From assembly GCA_021399445.1 (NCBI GenBank), contig JAJTUQ010000001.1, positions 5,704,001 through 5,768,000 of the forward strand: a DNA stretch of 64,000 nt. The letters run 5' to 3'. Each line of letters starts with the position of its first letter. Within the stretch, counting starts at the first letter, position 1. Of this stretch, positions 22,990 to 33,634 are shown piece after piece. The position numbers and the translations under genes are program-made. Under the pieces are notes generated by a model. The model made no database searches and was not told the origin of the DNA. It worked only from the letters and a program-made list of their open reading frames with translations. This stretch comes from Xylogone sp. PMI_703. Lineage: Eukaryota; Ascomycota; Leotiomycetes.

Positions 22990-25921
22990 ATGGCAGAATC
23001 CGAGAATTTTGAGGAGGATCTGTTTGCAGATTTGTATGTAATGAATGTTGTTTACTTCATATCGTCAAAAATTATGACAGCTGGAAAATCATAATATACT
23101 CATCTTAGCATTATTCAATACAAGCTATTTGCAAGGCATGTGCAGTATTTCTAAGACTCGAGCTGATGTCAACCCACAGATACACCGAAGATGATAATGC
23201 AGCAAAGCCTACGTCTGCAATTTCCGAGACGAAGACTGCTCCCTCCGTACCTGCCGAGGTCCCAGTAGAAGAGACGGTAGTTCATCATGACCAGAATGGT
23301 GATCATGAGGATCAGGAGTATCACGGAGAGCAGGATGTGGATGATGAAATAGATTTCAATCTAGGAAATAGCAATAGTAATGCCGATGATATCGCGGCTA
23401 CAAATGAATCACATGGAACTGGTATCAAGGAAGATGGGTAAGGTTGCAATACGTTTCTTATCATAACATTATTTTACACTATCGTTACGTGGCTGGAGCG
23501 GCCTATAGTATGCTCCCTTCTTAGAGCAGCAGCCTGGCATTAGGACCCCTATACCGGATGGTTTGTTATAGGATCAACGGGGTAAATGGAAGTACTTCGC
23601 GGGAATCTGCTATGAATGTTGGTCAATAAAAACTCGGTTGGGGATGCCCTAGCGTGGTATTTATATACGGATAGAACAGATAGGAGGTTGGCAAGAATGA
23701 ATGTGCAGCAATGCGATCAGGCAACATGATGGGAAAGGCAGTTCACAAGCGTGCAAGGCGATGGCACAAGTCTGGCTAGATAAAGGCAACTCAAGTCAAT
23801 CTCGTTACAAAAGAGTTGCACTGTGGGAAATACTGTTGTGGAAATGGGCGGCTAGTATCAACTCTTCACCTTCAACGCGGCCATAGTCAAGCCTACTACT
23901 ACATAGCCTATTGTTGAGATAATCTTCATAGAGCCTCAAGTAGCCAAAAAAGATAGGCATACAGAGCGGTTTGCGCATAGCACCCGGCGTCAGTACCTAG
24001 CATCACGATAGCAAAAGACACGATTCTTCTTGGACCTCTGTGGTGTCATATTATTGCATGGCTCACAAATACGTGGTTTGGGATTGATGGTGTATGGAGT
24101 CAACCCGATAAAGCATCGTGCGTTCTGCCAACGTCAAAAAGTTATATGCCATAATCCTGCATCCACTTGGCTACCTTCGATATAACCCTCATGGCCTGGC
24201 AAGATTAAATCCTGCTCGTATTAGAGAAGGAGACATCCAAGGGTCCCACAGCAACTACTATAAGGCCATTGTCCTGTATCGGTTGTCCCTAATTGGGTGT
24301 AGGAATTGATACGACAACCTCGACGTAACTAACAATTGACTGCTCTTTCCACATAATTCACTTTGTTCCTTCGGGCTTAGATTTCATAGATATTTTACTA
24401 ACTTCGTGATGTACAGGAAAATGTTCATTGGCGGTTTGAACTGGGAAACCACAGATCGTGAGTGTTTATAGCATGCATTGACTGTCTCAATACTAGCCAA
24501 ATAATCATACTGATGTAATACTCATACAGAATCATTAAAAGAATACTTTTCACAATTTGGTGACGTCCTCGAATGTACCGTCATGCGAGACGGTGCATCC
24601 GGCCGATCTCGTGGATTCGGTTTTCTCACCTTCAAGGATCCACGTACAGTCAATATCGTAATGGTAAAGGAACATTACCTAGACGGGAAAATTGTAAGAC
24701 CCTCTTTCAAGACCTCGTCTTCTTCAGCCCCCTTTTAGTTTATGATTTCATCGAATATTGGCTTACCAGCGAGTTAAGATCGATCCAAAACGAGCTATAC
24801 CGCGAGATGAACAAGAACGTACAAGCAAAATATTTGTTGGCGGGGTCAGCCAGGAAGCCACTGAACAAGATTTTAAGGAGTATTTTATGCAATTTGGCAG
24901 GGTTGTTGATGCTACTCTCATGATGGATAAAGACACCGGCAGGCCGCGAGGTTTCGGATTTGTCACATTTGATAGTGAAGCAGCAGTTGAAGCCTGCTTA
25001 AACGTACCTCTGGAGATCCTTGGGAAACCCATAGAAGTTAAAAAGGCGCAGCCTCGAGGAAATATGAGGGAGGAAGAAGAGAGCCGCAACGGTCGAGGGG
25101 GCCGTTTCCGCAAGAGCGACGAGAGCCAGGATGGTTCTAACCAGCAAATGCAACAGTCTGCCAGCCAGATGCCTGGTGGGATGACTCCACAGTTGATGGC
25201 ACAATACTGGCAACGAATGCAGCAATACTTTGCGATGATGCAGCAGCAGATGGCCATGGGTGGGCGAGCTATGCCTGGAGGCATGCCAGGTGGTATGAAT
25301 CCAGGAATGATGCAACAGATGGCTCAGATGCAGCAGATGCAAATGATGCAACAGCAGATGGCAGGCGCAGATGGTCGAGCACAAAGCCCAACTAACTCGA
25401 GCAATGTCATGGCTAATATGCAAGGTATGAATCCAGCAATGATGCAGCAAATGCAGCAAATGCAGGGCATGAATACTGGGTCACCTATGGGTACCGGATT
25501 TCCTGCTGCTGGAGGTACCAATATGGGTGGAAGAATGGGCACACCTGGCTACAATGCCTACGAGCAGCAGGCATTTGAGCAGCAAAAGTATGAACAACAG
25601 CAGATGCGACGCGCCGCTCGCGAGCAAACACAGTACGCACAGCCAGGTTACGGAGGCATGGGAGGGCCGACTTCTTGGGAAGGCATGTATGACGATGTTC
25701 CACAACCCAGTGCTGGAGGAGGTTCCGGTGGCAGTCGAGGAGGATTTCAAGGAGGCAGAGGTGGTGGTAGCCAAAGAGGTTCTGTCCCACCGCAAACCGG
25801 GCCTCAGAGCGCTCCGCCTGCAAATGCGCCCACTGGTCCCAAAAATGCTGGTAAACCAGGTGCCAACTACCGAGGTGGAGGACGAGGTGGTCAGCGCGGA
25901 TTCCATCCCTATGCGAGATAG
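22990..25921 (+). CDS. HRP1: Hrp1/Nab4-type hnRNP with two RRMs
   Basis: Five exons, 22990-23033, 23180-23437, 24417-24457, 24530-24693 and 24779-25921, give 549 aa. The first exons encode an acidic N-terminus (MAESENFEEDLFADL). RRM1 (about 102-175) has KMFIGGLNWETTD and SRGFGFLTF; RRM2 (about 186-262) has SKIFVGGVSQEAT and PRGFGFVTF. The linker GKIIDPKRAIPRDEQERTSK is the Hrp1 signature. Next come a Met/Gln-rich low-complexity region (about 300-430) and an RGG-rich tail ending RGFHPYAR, a PY-type nuclear signal like that read by Kap104 in yeast Hrp1. The protein takes part in mRNA 3'-end cleavage and export. The second intron (23438-24416, 979 nt) is far longer than any other in the window. 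It is head-to-head with GYP1. Confidence 0.94.
23438..24416 (+). other. 979-nt intron of HRP1
   Basis: Donor GTAAGG, acceptor TACAG, between exons in matching phase (GG/G). The interior has only short open frames (for example 23701-23886 and 24118-24309) that I do not recognise. I saw no clear snoRNA boxes or extra coding exon. Confidence 0.75.
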
Positions 25922-26339
25922 CGGAGTAGAAAGACCGTTCTGGGCGGAATCAGGGAGTACAAACTGGCTTGAAGGAATGCCCTTCTTATTTTTGCATTGC
26001 GATGTATACTAAAATACTTCTCATGGGTGGTAAAGCTTTATCAGATCGTTTAGTCGAGAAGTTGCGGATTTTGTGGTTTTTTTTTTCTAAGGTTAAGGCA
26101 CGGAAACACCATTGCTTCATATCAGATAGCAATTGGAAAATGTATACTATACTGGGTACACAGCGCTTTTTATTTATTGCTGCTCATAATGATATTCGGA
26201 ATTTCTATCTTCAACCTGATCAGCCTGTTGGGCCCATAATTGTGACTATACTCATGCAATTTACCGTCCAATTATGCCCAAATAGACGAGATAGAATAGA
26301 ATGATTATCCCATTGCAAAGATATCAGACTGTAGAGGCA
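25922..26339. other. Convergent intergenic gap
   Basis: 418 nt holding the 3' ends of HRP1 and the dioxygenase gene; includes a T-run near 26078. Nothing else seen. Confidence 0.5.
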
Positions 26340-27410
26340 TTATAACTTAGTAAAGCCTTCTTTGGGAGGCTGCAGCCAGTTCTTCTCATCATAAACCGGG
26401 CCATTTCCTTCAATAATATGGAACCTGATACTCGTTAACCTGGATCTTAAGAAGGGAAACGCTTGCTCACGTGTAAATGATCCGTCCCTTTTGACTCAGA
26501 TTCTTCTCGCTCTTGTGCAGCAGATTCCCATGAATCAGTATCAACGATCCCGCTTTGACTTCCCCAACCTTGTACTGGTCATCACTCTTCTGCTCGGTCT
26601 TCTGACCATATTCTCCACCGTTGGGGAACTTTGGCCCTTCATTATCAATAAATTCAGTTCCTGAGCCATCTTCTTTCCTAACAAACCTTTTCTCAATCGA
26701 TGAATTCTTATGGCTCCCGGGAAGAAAACTCAGGCATCCATTTTCCAGGGTGGCATCCTCTAGCGCATACCAGAAGCCAACCGCAGATGGTGGGTTCGTA
26801 TACAAAAATGTCGAATCCTGGTGAGGTGGTACTGCTCCACCTATCTCAGGCTGCTTGCAGATTACCATACTCTGCAGGCAGCGAGGGTCCCGGAAACCAA
26901 GAGACCGTGCTATAGCACCTGGAGGATAACGAGATGTTGGATTTAACAGTGCTGCAAAGGGTGGTGAGAGAGCATGAAGATAATGCCCGATTTTATTTAT
27001 TGCACGTGTCTTTGGTTTTATAAGATTACCATTTGAGTCAAAAGCATCTAGTTCATGTCAGAAAGTGTTATGAGGTCATGTACGAGGAGAGAAACGATAT
27101 GGTCCCGTATGAGAGACTCTGTACCTTCTTCAAAGAAAAATCGAACTTTATCGCCGCTGCTGAGAAAGTAGTCATCACCAACGTGATCGTTATTGCCTTC
27201 ACCAGTAGAGAACTTTGTCATTGGATGATCATCGAGAGAAAAATTTTCTAGCAGTGAGTGAGTCTCATTGAGCAGCCCGGCTACGGTCTCTTGACTGAGA
27301 GCATCAGGTATGATGAGATATCCATCACGGTCAAAGTCGGAAAGCTGCTGCTTTGTCAAGCCGCTTTGCCCTGAAGATGAAGGTTCAGGGGAAGTTCGTG
27401 AGGGTGCCAT
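26340..27410 (-). CDS. Phytanoyl-CoA dioxygenase (PhyH) family protein
   Basis: Minus-strand exons 27410-27125, 27047-26471 and 26424-26340 give 315 aa, close to PHYHD1-type proteins. The ATG at 27410 starts MAPSRTSPEPSSSG; the open frame continues upstream but without an ATG in a plausible context. The domain begins with the typical FDRDGYLIIPDALS. The Fe(II) triad is visible as HQDSTFLY (H-x-D) and a distal His in GNLLHKSEKN, followed by an Arg (GRIIYT) expected to hold 2-oxoglutarate. The tail FHIIEGNGPVYDEKNWLQPP is family-typical. It is likely an active Fe/2-oxoglutarate oxygenase of unknown substrate; I see no peroxisomal SKL end. The neighbour upstream is transcribed in the same direction. 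Confidence 0.9.
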
Positions 27411-27812
27411 GGGGTAAAAGGATACAATATTTCTGGAAAATAATCTTTTTGGCCTATAAAACAGCTTAATTAACGTATGACTGATGAGAGTGGGATTTAT
27501 GTAAGTAGCTATCTTATCGTCAAAGTGCCCCACCAAGCTCACCTGAGGAATTGCCTTATCCGTCCTCACTGGTTATTATGAGAGATGGCAATTTTAAATA
27601 ATCTGAGTTTATATGTTTGATTCAACTCCGTTACATTATATATCATTATTATTATTATTATTATTATTCATGAGAATATTGCATGCTAAATAAGACTCGC
27701 TTCCAGCACCCTAAACTCCGCTTTGAAATGCAATATAACGGATGACCATACCACATAACATTTACACCTATAAACAGATCCAATCAATAGTAGTGCATAT
27801 TCCATAAACCGA
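27411..27812. other. Intergenic gap with ATT microsatellite
   Basis: 402 nt: promoter of the dioxygenase gene and 3' end of the membrane-protein gene. It contains the ATT run at 27645-27668. Confidence 0.55.
27645..27668. repeat. (ATT)8 microsatellite
   Basis: Eight uninterrupted ATT units. Likely length-variable between strains. Confidence 0.9.
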
Positions 27813-28515
27813 CTAATTCCGAGAGCGCTCACTAGGAATGAGCTCATAGTCTGCCTCATCCGGAAACAGATATGCTGAAAGGGCGACTGCTACGGCAGAA
27901 AGCAGGGCGATGGAACCACTGACAGTACAGAAAACAAAAGACTTGTCCAATCTCCAGCCTACGAAGAATCGCTCATCATTGTCAAATAGATATGCCTAAG
28001 AGATAGTTAGAGATCCGATGGAAGCGTACGGCGTAGGGTAAACATACAACAATAGTTGTCGTAGCAAGCTGCGCGAGGCCTACAATTGACAATAGGAAAG
28101 CCAAGAGCTTCCATCCATTTTGTCGCTTTTGCTTCCCTCCAACAAGTATGACACCGTAGGTGACAATAGTAACAATCTCTAAAACCGCAGTGAATGACAT
28201 TAGGAAGCCTACGGAGCGCCACATAGAGCAGAAGTATCGGCCTGAACCACTGCAATCATCGAGGACAGAGGGGAAATCTCGACAGCGAGAATCAACCGAG
28301 GAGCAGCTTCGATGCAAGCCTATCTTCTTAGAGAGATGTGAGCCTGTTGATGTCGTTACATTCCAACTCATCCAGTCTGGTAGGACGATCGCAGCGAAGG
28401 TTAGAGCCGTTGCTAGAGGTCAATTAGCCTGCTGTTATGCTGGGATTCGTGTTATCGGAACCTCACCAGCTAGGAAGGCCAAGAGGGCAGTGCTGTAAAC
28501 TATGACTCTTGTCAT
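27813..28515 (-). CDS. Four-span claudin/SUR7-like fungal membrane protein
   Basis: Minus-strand exons 28515-28467, 28412-28048 and 27995-27813 give 198 aa. Four hydrophobic segments are seen: MTRVIVYSTALLAFLAA with TALTFAAIVLPDW; SVGFLMSFTAVLEIVTIVTYGVIL; GWKLLAFLLSIVGLAQLATTTIV; and FVFCTVSGSIALLSAVAVALSAYL. Between the first and second lies an ectodomain with GLHRSC, a spaced Cys, CRDFP and YFCSMW, a cysteine pattern reminiscent of the PMP22/claudin and SUR7 superfamily. The C-terminal tail is short and acidic (PDEADYELIPSERSRN). I recognise it as a widespread fungal integral membrane protein of unknown role. The two small flanking exons are well supported by phase and donor sequences. The claudin comparison is inference. 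Confidence 0.82.
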
Positions 28516-29214
28516 CGTGGATCTAGCCTCTACTTATTTGATAAGAATGTAGCTTCAAACTTGAGTACTAGTAGAACGATGGCACCGAGGAGCTCAGCAA
28601 ATTAATAGGGCTGAATGCGTCTGCCTAGAGGGATCGCTAAATTGCGATCCGAGATTGGTTGCTATGTAGGTACTTGAAACGATATGAATGTAGACTTTCG
28701 GAAATAATATAGCGGTGGACGAAATATAGGTTTCTAGATATATTGATACACTTTCTTGACTGGCTTCACAAATGAACAGGTATGCGGATTCCGACGGTGG
28801 TTGATACTGCGTTGCATTGAGCATGAGGGGTTGGGCGATCGCATTCGCTCATTGGTGGCTTTGTCGGAATGACATGGGCTGCTTATCAACTTTGAGAGAT
28901 ACAGAGTGAATGTAGGAATCTACAATACCACCATATCCGTCGGTTTTGGAAACATTATCATTTCAACTTGAGGTAGCGTTATAGGAGTTAGATAGAGATC
29001 AACCTCACTTGTAAGAGAAAAGTGTAAAAAGGTATTAACCATTACTCTATAAGCATCTTCTCGAGGTGCACTGGGTATATTGATTTATATCCAAGACACT
29101 GCCTTTCAAATAGGATTACCTCCTGACGTCGTACAATTAAGTGTCCCAAGCACAAAAGCCTGCCAATATATCACACAGAATTCAAAATAAGAAGTTATTA
29201 TAAGCCGTCAGGTC
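28516..29214. other. Intergenic gap
   Basis: 699 nt between the membrane-protein start and the WKF gene stop, both on the minus strand. Promoter plus 3' sequence; short frames only, nothing recognised. Confidence 0.55.
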
Positions 29215-30588
29215 TCAATCGCTGTCGCTCTCCTCACTAGTATCTTCCATATTTGAGTTCGAGCTATCGGAATCAGAATCAGACTCCGACGAGCTACTGG
29301 ATGAACTGGATGAGGTCGTGTCTTCCGAACTGTTACTACTGTCTGAATCAGACTCTGAAGTTGATTCTTCTGAAGAGCTAGAATCAGAGGAATCGCTGGA
29401 CTCTTCTGAACTGCTACTATCGTCAGTAGCCTGGGTTCGCAGTTTTCTCTTCCTTCCAACTTTTTGTGCCGTCCCATCATTCATCCGCACCCGTTTCTGG
29501 CCGTCCGCATCCTCAATTGAGTCTGGATATGTCATTGCGGTAACTTTCGCCTCATCTGGAGGTGTCTCGGGTGCGCCTAGCTCTACTAGTACTTGCTCAG
29601 CTCTCATTCGTTTTACGACCCTATTCACCATGATACTATCTGAAAGTCGCTGTATCACGCCTTCCTCATACCCTGCTGCAGTCGACACTCCTTCTCTAGC
29701 CATATTAGCTCGATGATCAGTCATGACTTTCTCATATTCCTCCTGTTTCGATGCGGGGTCAGTAATAGCCTCGGAGAACCCGCCTGCTCCCTCTTCCTGA
29801 TCCTGGATCTTGATCGCAATGGCGGCGTCTCGTAATCGTGTTCGAACGGCTCCTTGTAAACCTCTGACATATGGATAAAGTAAGGGGGCGTACTCTGAAG
29901 GGATGGTATCAACGTTGAATAAGTGCTTTAATAGATGGTTTTGGTGGTTCTTGTTGAATTTCCAGGTCTCACGAGAGGTATGATAGTGCTGAAGATAGGC
30001 AAGAAAAGGTCGAGGGGGTAAGTTAGTCTGTTTTGAGCCAGATGGTTTCAATTGTCCCACATCAGTCGAGATTTTGGTATTCCTTTCTCCTCCAGCAACC
30101 GATCTCTTAACTCTCTTTGTTCTCCTGTCGGATTCGCTCTGCGTTTCATCAATGTCTCCTTCGGCTGCTAAGGATTCGGCGTCAGAGCTGGGCTCGAATT
30201 CTGCAGAGAATAAGAGGTCCTGTGCTTTTTGCTCAGCAACCCAGTTATTAAACAATTGCTTTATGCTATCACCATCTTCTGTTTTTGTTTCTGGTGTAAA
30301 GGTCACTGATTTCTGCCGCTTCAAGTGGGGAGTTATAGGAGCTGGCGTGGTGTCGGATGCCGAGCTCTCCTTCTGGTCTAGACTTTTTATTTTCTTGGAT
30401 GAGGCTTTCTCTTCCGGGAGCACTTTCTTTCTTTTGTGCCTTGGGCTCGATTCCTGATCGTGCATTGCAGGAGAAGATCTGGTCTGCTCTGACGTCTTTG
30501 ATTCGGGCTTCTTCAATTCCATTCCCAATCGTTTCCACGCGGGAATTCGTGGCGCCGGTGCATTGGGTGAGTGAGAATTGGAAGGCAT
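29215..30588 (-). CDS. WKF-domain (C7orf50-like) nucleolar-type protein
   Basis: A single exon of 457 aa. The start is the ATG at 30588 (MPSNSHSPNAPAP); the frame is open further upstream to 30675 but only with a TTG. The N-terminal half is charged and basic with bipartite-like nuclear signals (KRKKVLPEEKASSKKIK; RRTKRVKRS). The diagnostic block PRPFLAYLQHYHTSRETWKFNKNHQN, in pieces, then LLKHLFNVDTIPSEYAPLLYPYVRGLQG, is the WKF domain (formerly DUF2373) found in human C7orf50. The C-terminus is a roughly 60-residue Ser/Glu/Asp tail, typical of nucleolar acidic proteins. The family is linked to ribosome biogenesis only indirectly. It is head-to-head with the proteasome gene SCL1 (382 nt). Confidence 0.85.
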   Translation of the reverse strand: MPSNSHSPNAPAPRIPAWKRLGMELKKPESKTSEQTRSSPAMHDQESSPRHKRKKVLPEEKASSKKIKSLDQKESSASDTTPAPITPHLKRQKSVTFTPETKTEDGDSIKQLFNNWVAEQKAQDLLFSAEFEPSSDAESLAAEGDIDETQSESDRRTKRVKRSVAGGERNTKISTDVGQLKPSGSKQTNLPPRPFLAYLQHYHTSRETWKFNKNHQNHLLKHLFNVDTIPSEYAPLLYPYVRGLQGAVRTRLRDAAIAIKIQDQEEGAGGFSEAITDPASKQEEYEKVMTDHRANMAREGVSTAAGYEEGVIQRLSDSIMVNRVVKRMRAEQVLVELGAPETPPDEAKVTAMTYPDSIEDADGQKRVRMNDGTAQKVGRKRKLRTQATDDSSSSEESSDSSDSSSSEESTSESDSDSSNSSEDTTSSSSSSSSSESDSDSDSSNSNMEDTSEESDSD

Positions 30589-30970
30589 GGCGTGCCTTGG
30601 TCTTCGCACGATGTACGCAGCTAGCCGCGACCCGGGCCTATTAGAATAGTTGGGGTATATTGAAGAAGCCCCCAAATCTATTAAAATTTTGAGATCCCGA
30701 TGTTATCAGAGGCTGAAATTCTTATCGTTGCATTATTGGTATTTGTCGCTTGCTGTATTGACCAGACGAGCAAGCTAGCCACTTTCACCAAGCTCCAGGC
30801 AACGTGAACATTACGAACGTTGTTAGCTTGACGATACTAGAGAGCTTTACAAGCTCATATTCAACAACACTTCACTGTTACACTATTTACAAATACTCCA
30901 GAGATACTACCTGTATCATTCATATCAAAGGAATCTACGTTACGAATAGAGAGCACGTATAATAGTAAAG
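30589..30970. promoter_or_regulatory. Divergent promoter WKF gene/SCL1
   Basis: 382 nt between start codons. I looked for the proteasome-associated element GGTGGCAAA and did not find an exact copy. Confidence 0.5.
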
Positions 30971-32042
30971 ATGTCGGGTATATATCATCCAAGCTACTAA
31001 TGAAACAATTGATACACTCGGAGCATACTAACCTCTTATGAGCAGGCAGTGCGGGTTATGACCGACATATCACGATCTTTTCAGATCAAGGAAGATTATA
31101 CCAAGTTGGTAAGTGGTTAAAGAGTGCCTGGTGGAGGGGTACTCTGGTAGAACCTGCAACAAACCATCCTTCTCTGGACGCCCATTCCGTAAAATGAAGT
31201 AGCTAACAGTTTTCCTCCTACAGAATATGCGTTCAAAGCAATTACTGCCGCAAATATTATGTCTGTTGGTATAAGAGGAAAGAACTGTGCCGTTGTGCTG
31301 TCCCAGAAGAAAGTGCCGGTATGAGATGATTATTACAGTTGTAGAAGTAGACACTGATGCAGTGATTTCACAGGACAAGCTGATCGATCCATCATCCGTT
31401 TCCCACATCTTCAAGATCTCGCCTTCAGTAGGTTGTGTGATGACCGGCTCTATTGCAGATGCCCGGGCGTCTGTACAAAGGGCTATTGGAGAAGCTGCAG
31501 AGTTTCGATATAAGTACGGATACGAGATGCCATGCGATGCTTTGGCAAAGAGGATAGCCAATATTAGCCAAGTTTATACGCAGAGAGTAAGCTTACCTGC
31601 ATTGCCGGCTGGGGCTCACCAGCTAGTCAGGGTTTAAACTCTAACTGTAAAATAGGCATACATGCGCCCATACGGCGTTGCTACGACTCTGATCTCACTG
31701 GATTCCGAGTATGGACCTCAACTATACAAATGCGATCCTGCAGGCTACTATACAGGATACAAGGCTACGGCATCTGGTCCCAAGCAACAAGAGGCATTCA
31801 ACCATCTGGAGAAGAAGCTGAAGAATAAGGACTATGCGGAAGGTAGCTGGGAGGACGTGGTAGAACTTGGTATTACCACGTTAAGCACTGTCCTCAGTGT
31901 AGATTTCAAGAAGGGTGAATTAGAGATTGGTATTGTGGGGGGGCCTAGAGCGGACGGCGAGGAGGGAACCGATCCGGGCTTTAGAGCGTTAACGGAGGAA
32001 GAAATTGATGAAAGACTTCAGGCCATTGCCGAAAAGGACTAG
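30971..32042 (+). CDS. SCL1: 20S proteasome subunit alpha1 (Scl1/PSMA6)
   Basis: Five exons, 30971-30977, 31046-31108, 31224-31318, 31374-31586 and 31656-32042, give 254 aa. The first exon is only 7 nt (ATG TCG G). Splicing restores [18 protein letters not shown] then [17 protein letters not shown], the proteasome alpha-type signature. [21 protein letters not shown] identifies the alpha1 (PSMA6) subtype rather than other alpha subunits, as do [24 protein letters not shown] and [18 protein letters not shown]. The C-terminal extension [21 protein letters not shown] is normal for fungal alpha1. It forms part of the outer ring of the 20S core, which gates substrate entry. The 7-nt first exon would be missed by simple gene callers. 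Confidence 0.97.
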
Positions 32043-33634
32043 GAGATAGATTATGACGATAGTTTATTGTATCATAGCACCATCTCCTTTGGGAACAAAG
32101 ACTCATTAGCGTTCGGCCTTGCCGACAGGGCTGGATACAAAACGAATTGTGCACCTCGATTGGCGATCACAGTCGCAATATCTGAAGTGTCATAATGATG
32201 GAGACATGACTGTCCGAAACCACCGTGATATTGAAGATCTCGTGTCATCAGGGTGCCTAATAGGGAATGTATGAGGGTTAATCCGTATTTGCGAGGGGGA
32301 GGAAAAGGTGCTTTTGGAGTAGAGTCAGGCAAGGTGGATCGGTCCAATGACAGCCAGACACAGCCTTACTGTGGCTTCGCCTGAGGTACGGAAGTACGAG
32401 GCTCGTACCTCGTGCTGGGGGATCTGACCCACCAAAAGCAGAGCAACCCAAGCCCTACCTAAACCACAGTAGGCAAGAGGCAAGATTTGATAGTCATTCT
32501 TGTCTCCAAGGCCCTAACTCAGAACATGCCCATTCCTTCACCGGCCTCGTTCATCATCCATTGATTCACCTACAATTGACCGAGGCGACGGGCGGAAAGG
32601 AGGTGAGTACGCAGACTGGCGCCACGTTAGAAGCGGCACCAGTCATTCTTCAACGATTGCGACGGTATCGGGGCAGAAACAGGAACGGTTTGTGCCCGCA
32701 TTAGATCGCGTGTGATGCAGTGGGAGTGGAGCGTAAGGCGTTTTCAGGAATATACAGAGTAGAACATGGCCAGCGAGATGCGGTAGATGTGTGCTGGAGC
32801 TATGCGGTGATGGCAGGTCGAGCCCTACGTTGGGCGAAGGGCACCCAGGGGCTGGTTCAGCTTTCAGTGGTGGTGCTCGGGCCAGGGCCAGTCTGGCCAG
32901 CGCACGCGTCGATTGGCTTCCAGGCGGGCTGTAGCTCCCCGGTTAGGACCCATTTTGGGGGCCCTGAACCCGGCAGGGCCGTCATTTTAGGGACGTTGCA
33001 GCCCATTTCAGCACCGCGACAGGGATCTGGCACGAGCTGTGGCTTTCGCTAGAGCCCGATGGGCAGTGGAGCGCACACGCCCTATGCCGCCTTGAGCAGT
33101 TGCCGGCTGCTCGACTCGTTCGTCTTATGGCATTTTCGGCTCTGCCCTGGCATGTCCCTGCCTTGCCAGCCCTGCCTAGCGTCTGCCCTCTCCCGCGCAA
33201 TGTAACTCTCGCACAGCTTGGTAGGGTTCATGATAGCTTTGAGCTTGCAACGGGAGTGTCAAAATAGTCTCGCTCGTGTGGCCCGGCTACGGCCTCGTTG
33301 CGTCCTGTGCTTTCTCCATCTTCCATCTTGGGGACGAATGAGCATCACAAAGCAGCTGTGAGCTTGTCCAGACGCCAGCCACAACTCCGTGCATGTCTAG
33401 AAACTCAATGTCCTTGGTATGTGAGAACGTTATCTGCCCAAAGATTCATAAACCACCGCGATGGCTTCGATTCTTCAAGCCGCATCCGCAGTTGCTTGCT
33501 TTCCTTCCAAGTTCCAAGTGCATCTGTCTTTTCAAGTATCTTCATTCCCTTCCTTTTGCTGTTCTACCAGTCTAGTCGTTCCTCTCCCTCTTCCGTGTTC
33601 CTCTTGTACTACTAAGTCAATTCTTTTCGTTCCA
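32043..33634. other. 1.6-kb gene-free stretch upstream of a hypothetical gene
   Basis: It holds the SCL1 3' end, a nested inverted repeat at 32383-32412, and a GC-rich section around 32700-33250 with no credible protein. Just before 33635 the sequence becomes pyrimidine-rich, as fungal promoters often do. The frames at 32072-32347 and 32720-33052 lack ATG starts or known motifs. Confidence 0.55.
32383..32412. repeat. Nested inverted repeat
   Basis: GAGGTACG at 32383-32390 pairs with CGTACCTC at 32405-32412, and inside it GTACGAG pairs with CTCGTAC around a single base. The two hairpins are mutually exclusive. Function unknown. Confidence 0.7.

Noticed and set aside
29318..29716. 132-codon plus-strand frame rich in Ser/Glu/Leu
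   Set aside because: It is the antisense of the acidic Ser/Glu/Asp tail of the WKF-domain gene.
32072..32347. 91-codon minus-strand frame after SCL1
   Set aside because: It starts with TTG, has no ATG early in the frame, no recognised motif, and lies in the SCL1 3' region.
32720..33052. 110-codon plus-strand frame in GC-rich DNA
   Set aside because: No family resemblance; long frames arise by chance in GC-rich sequence.
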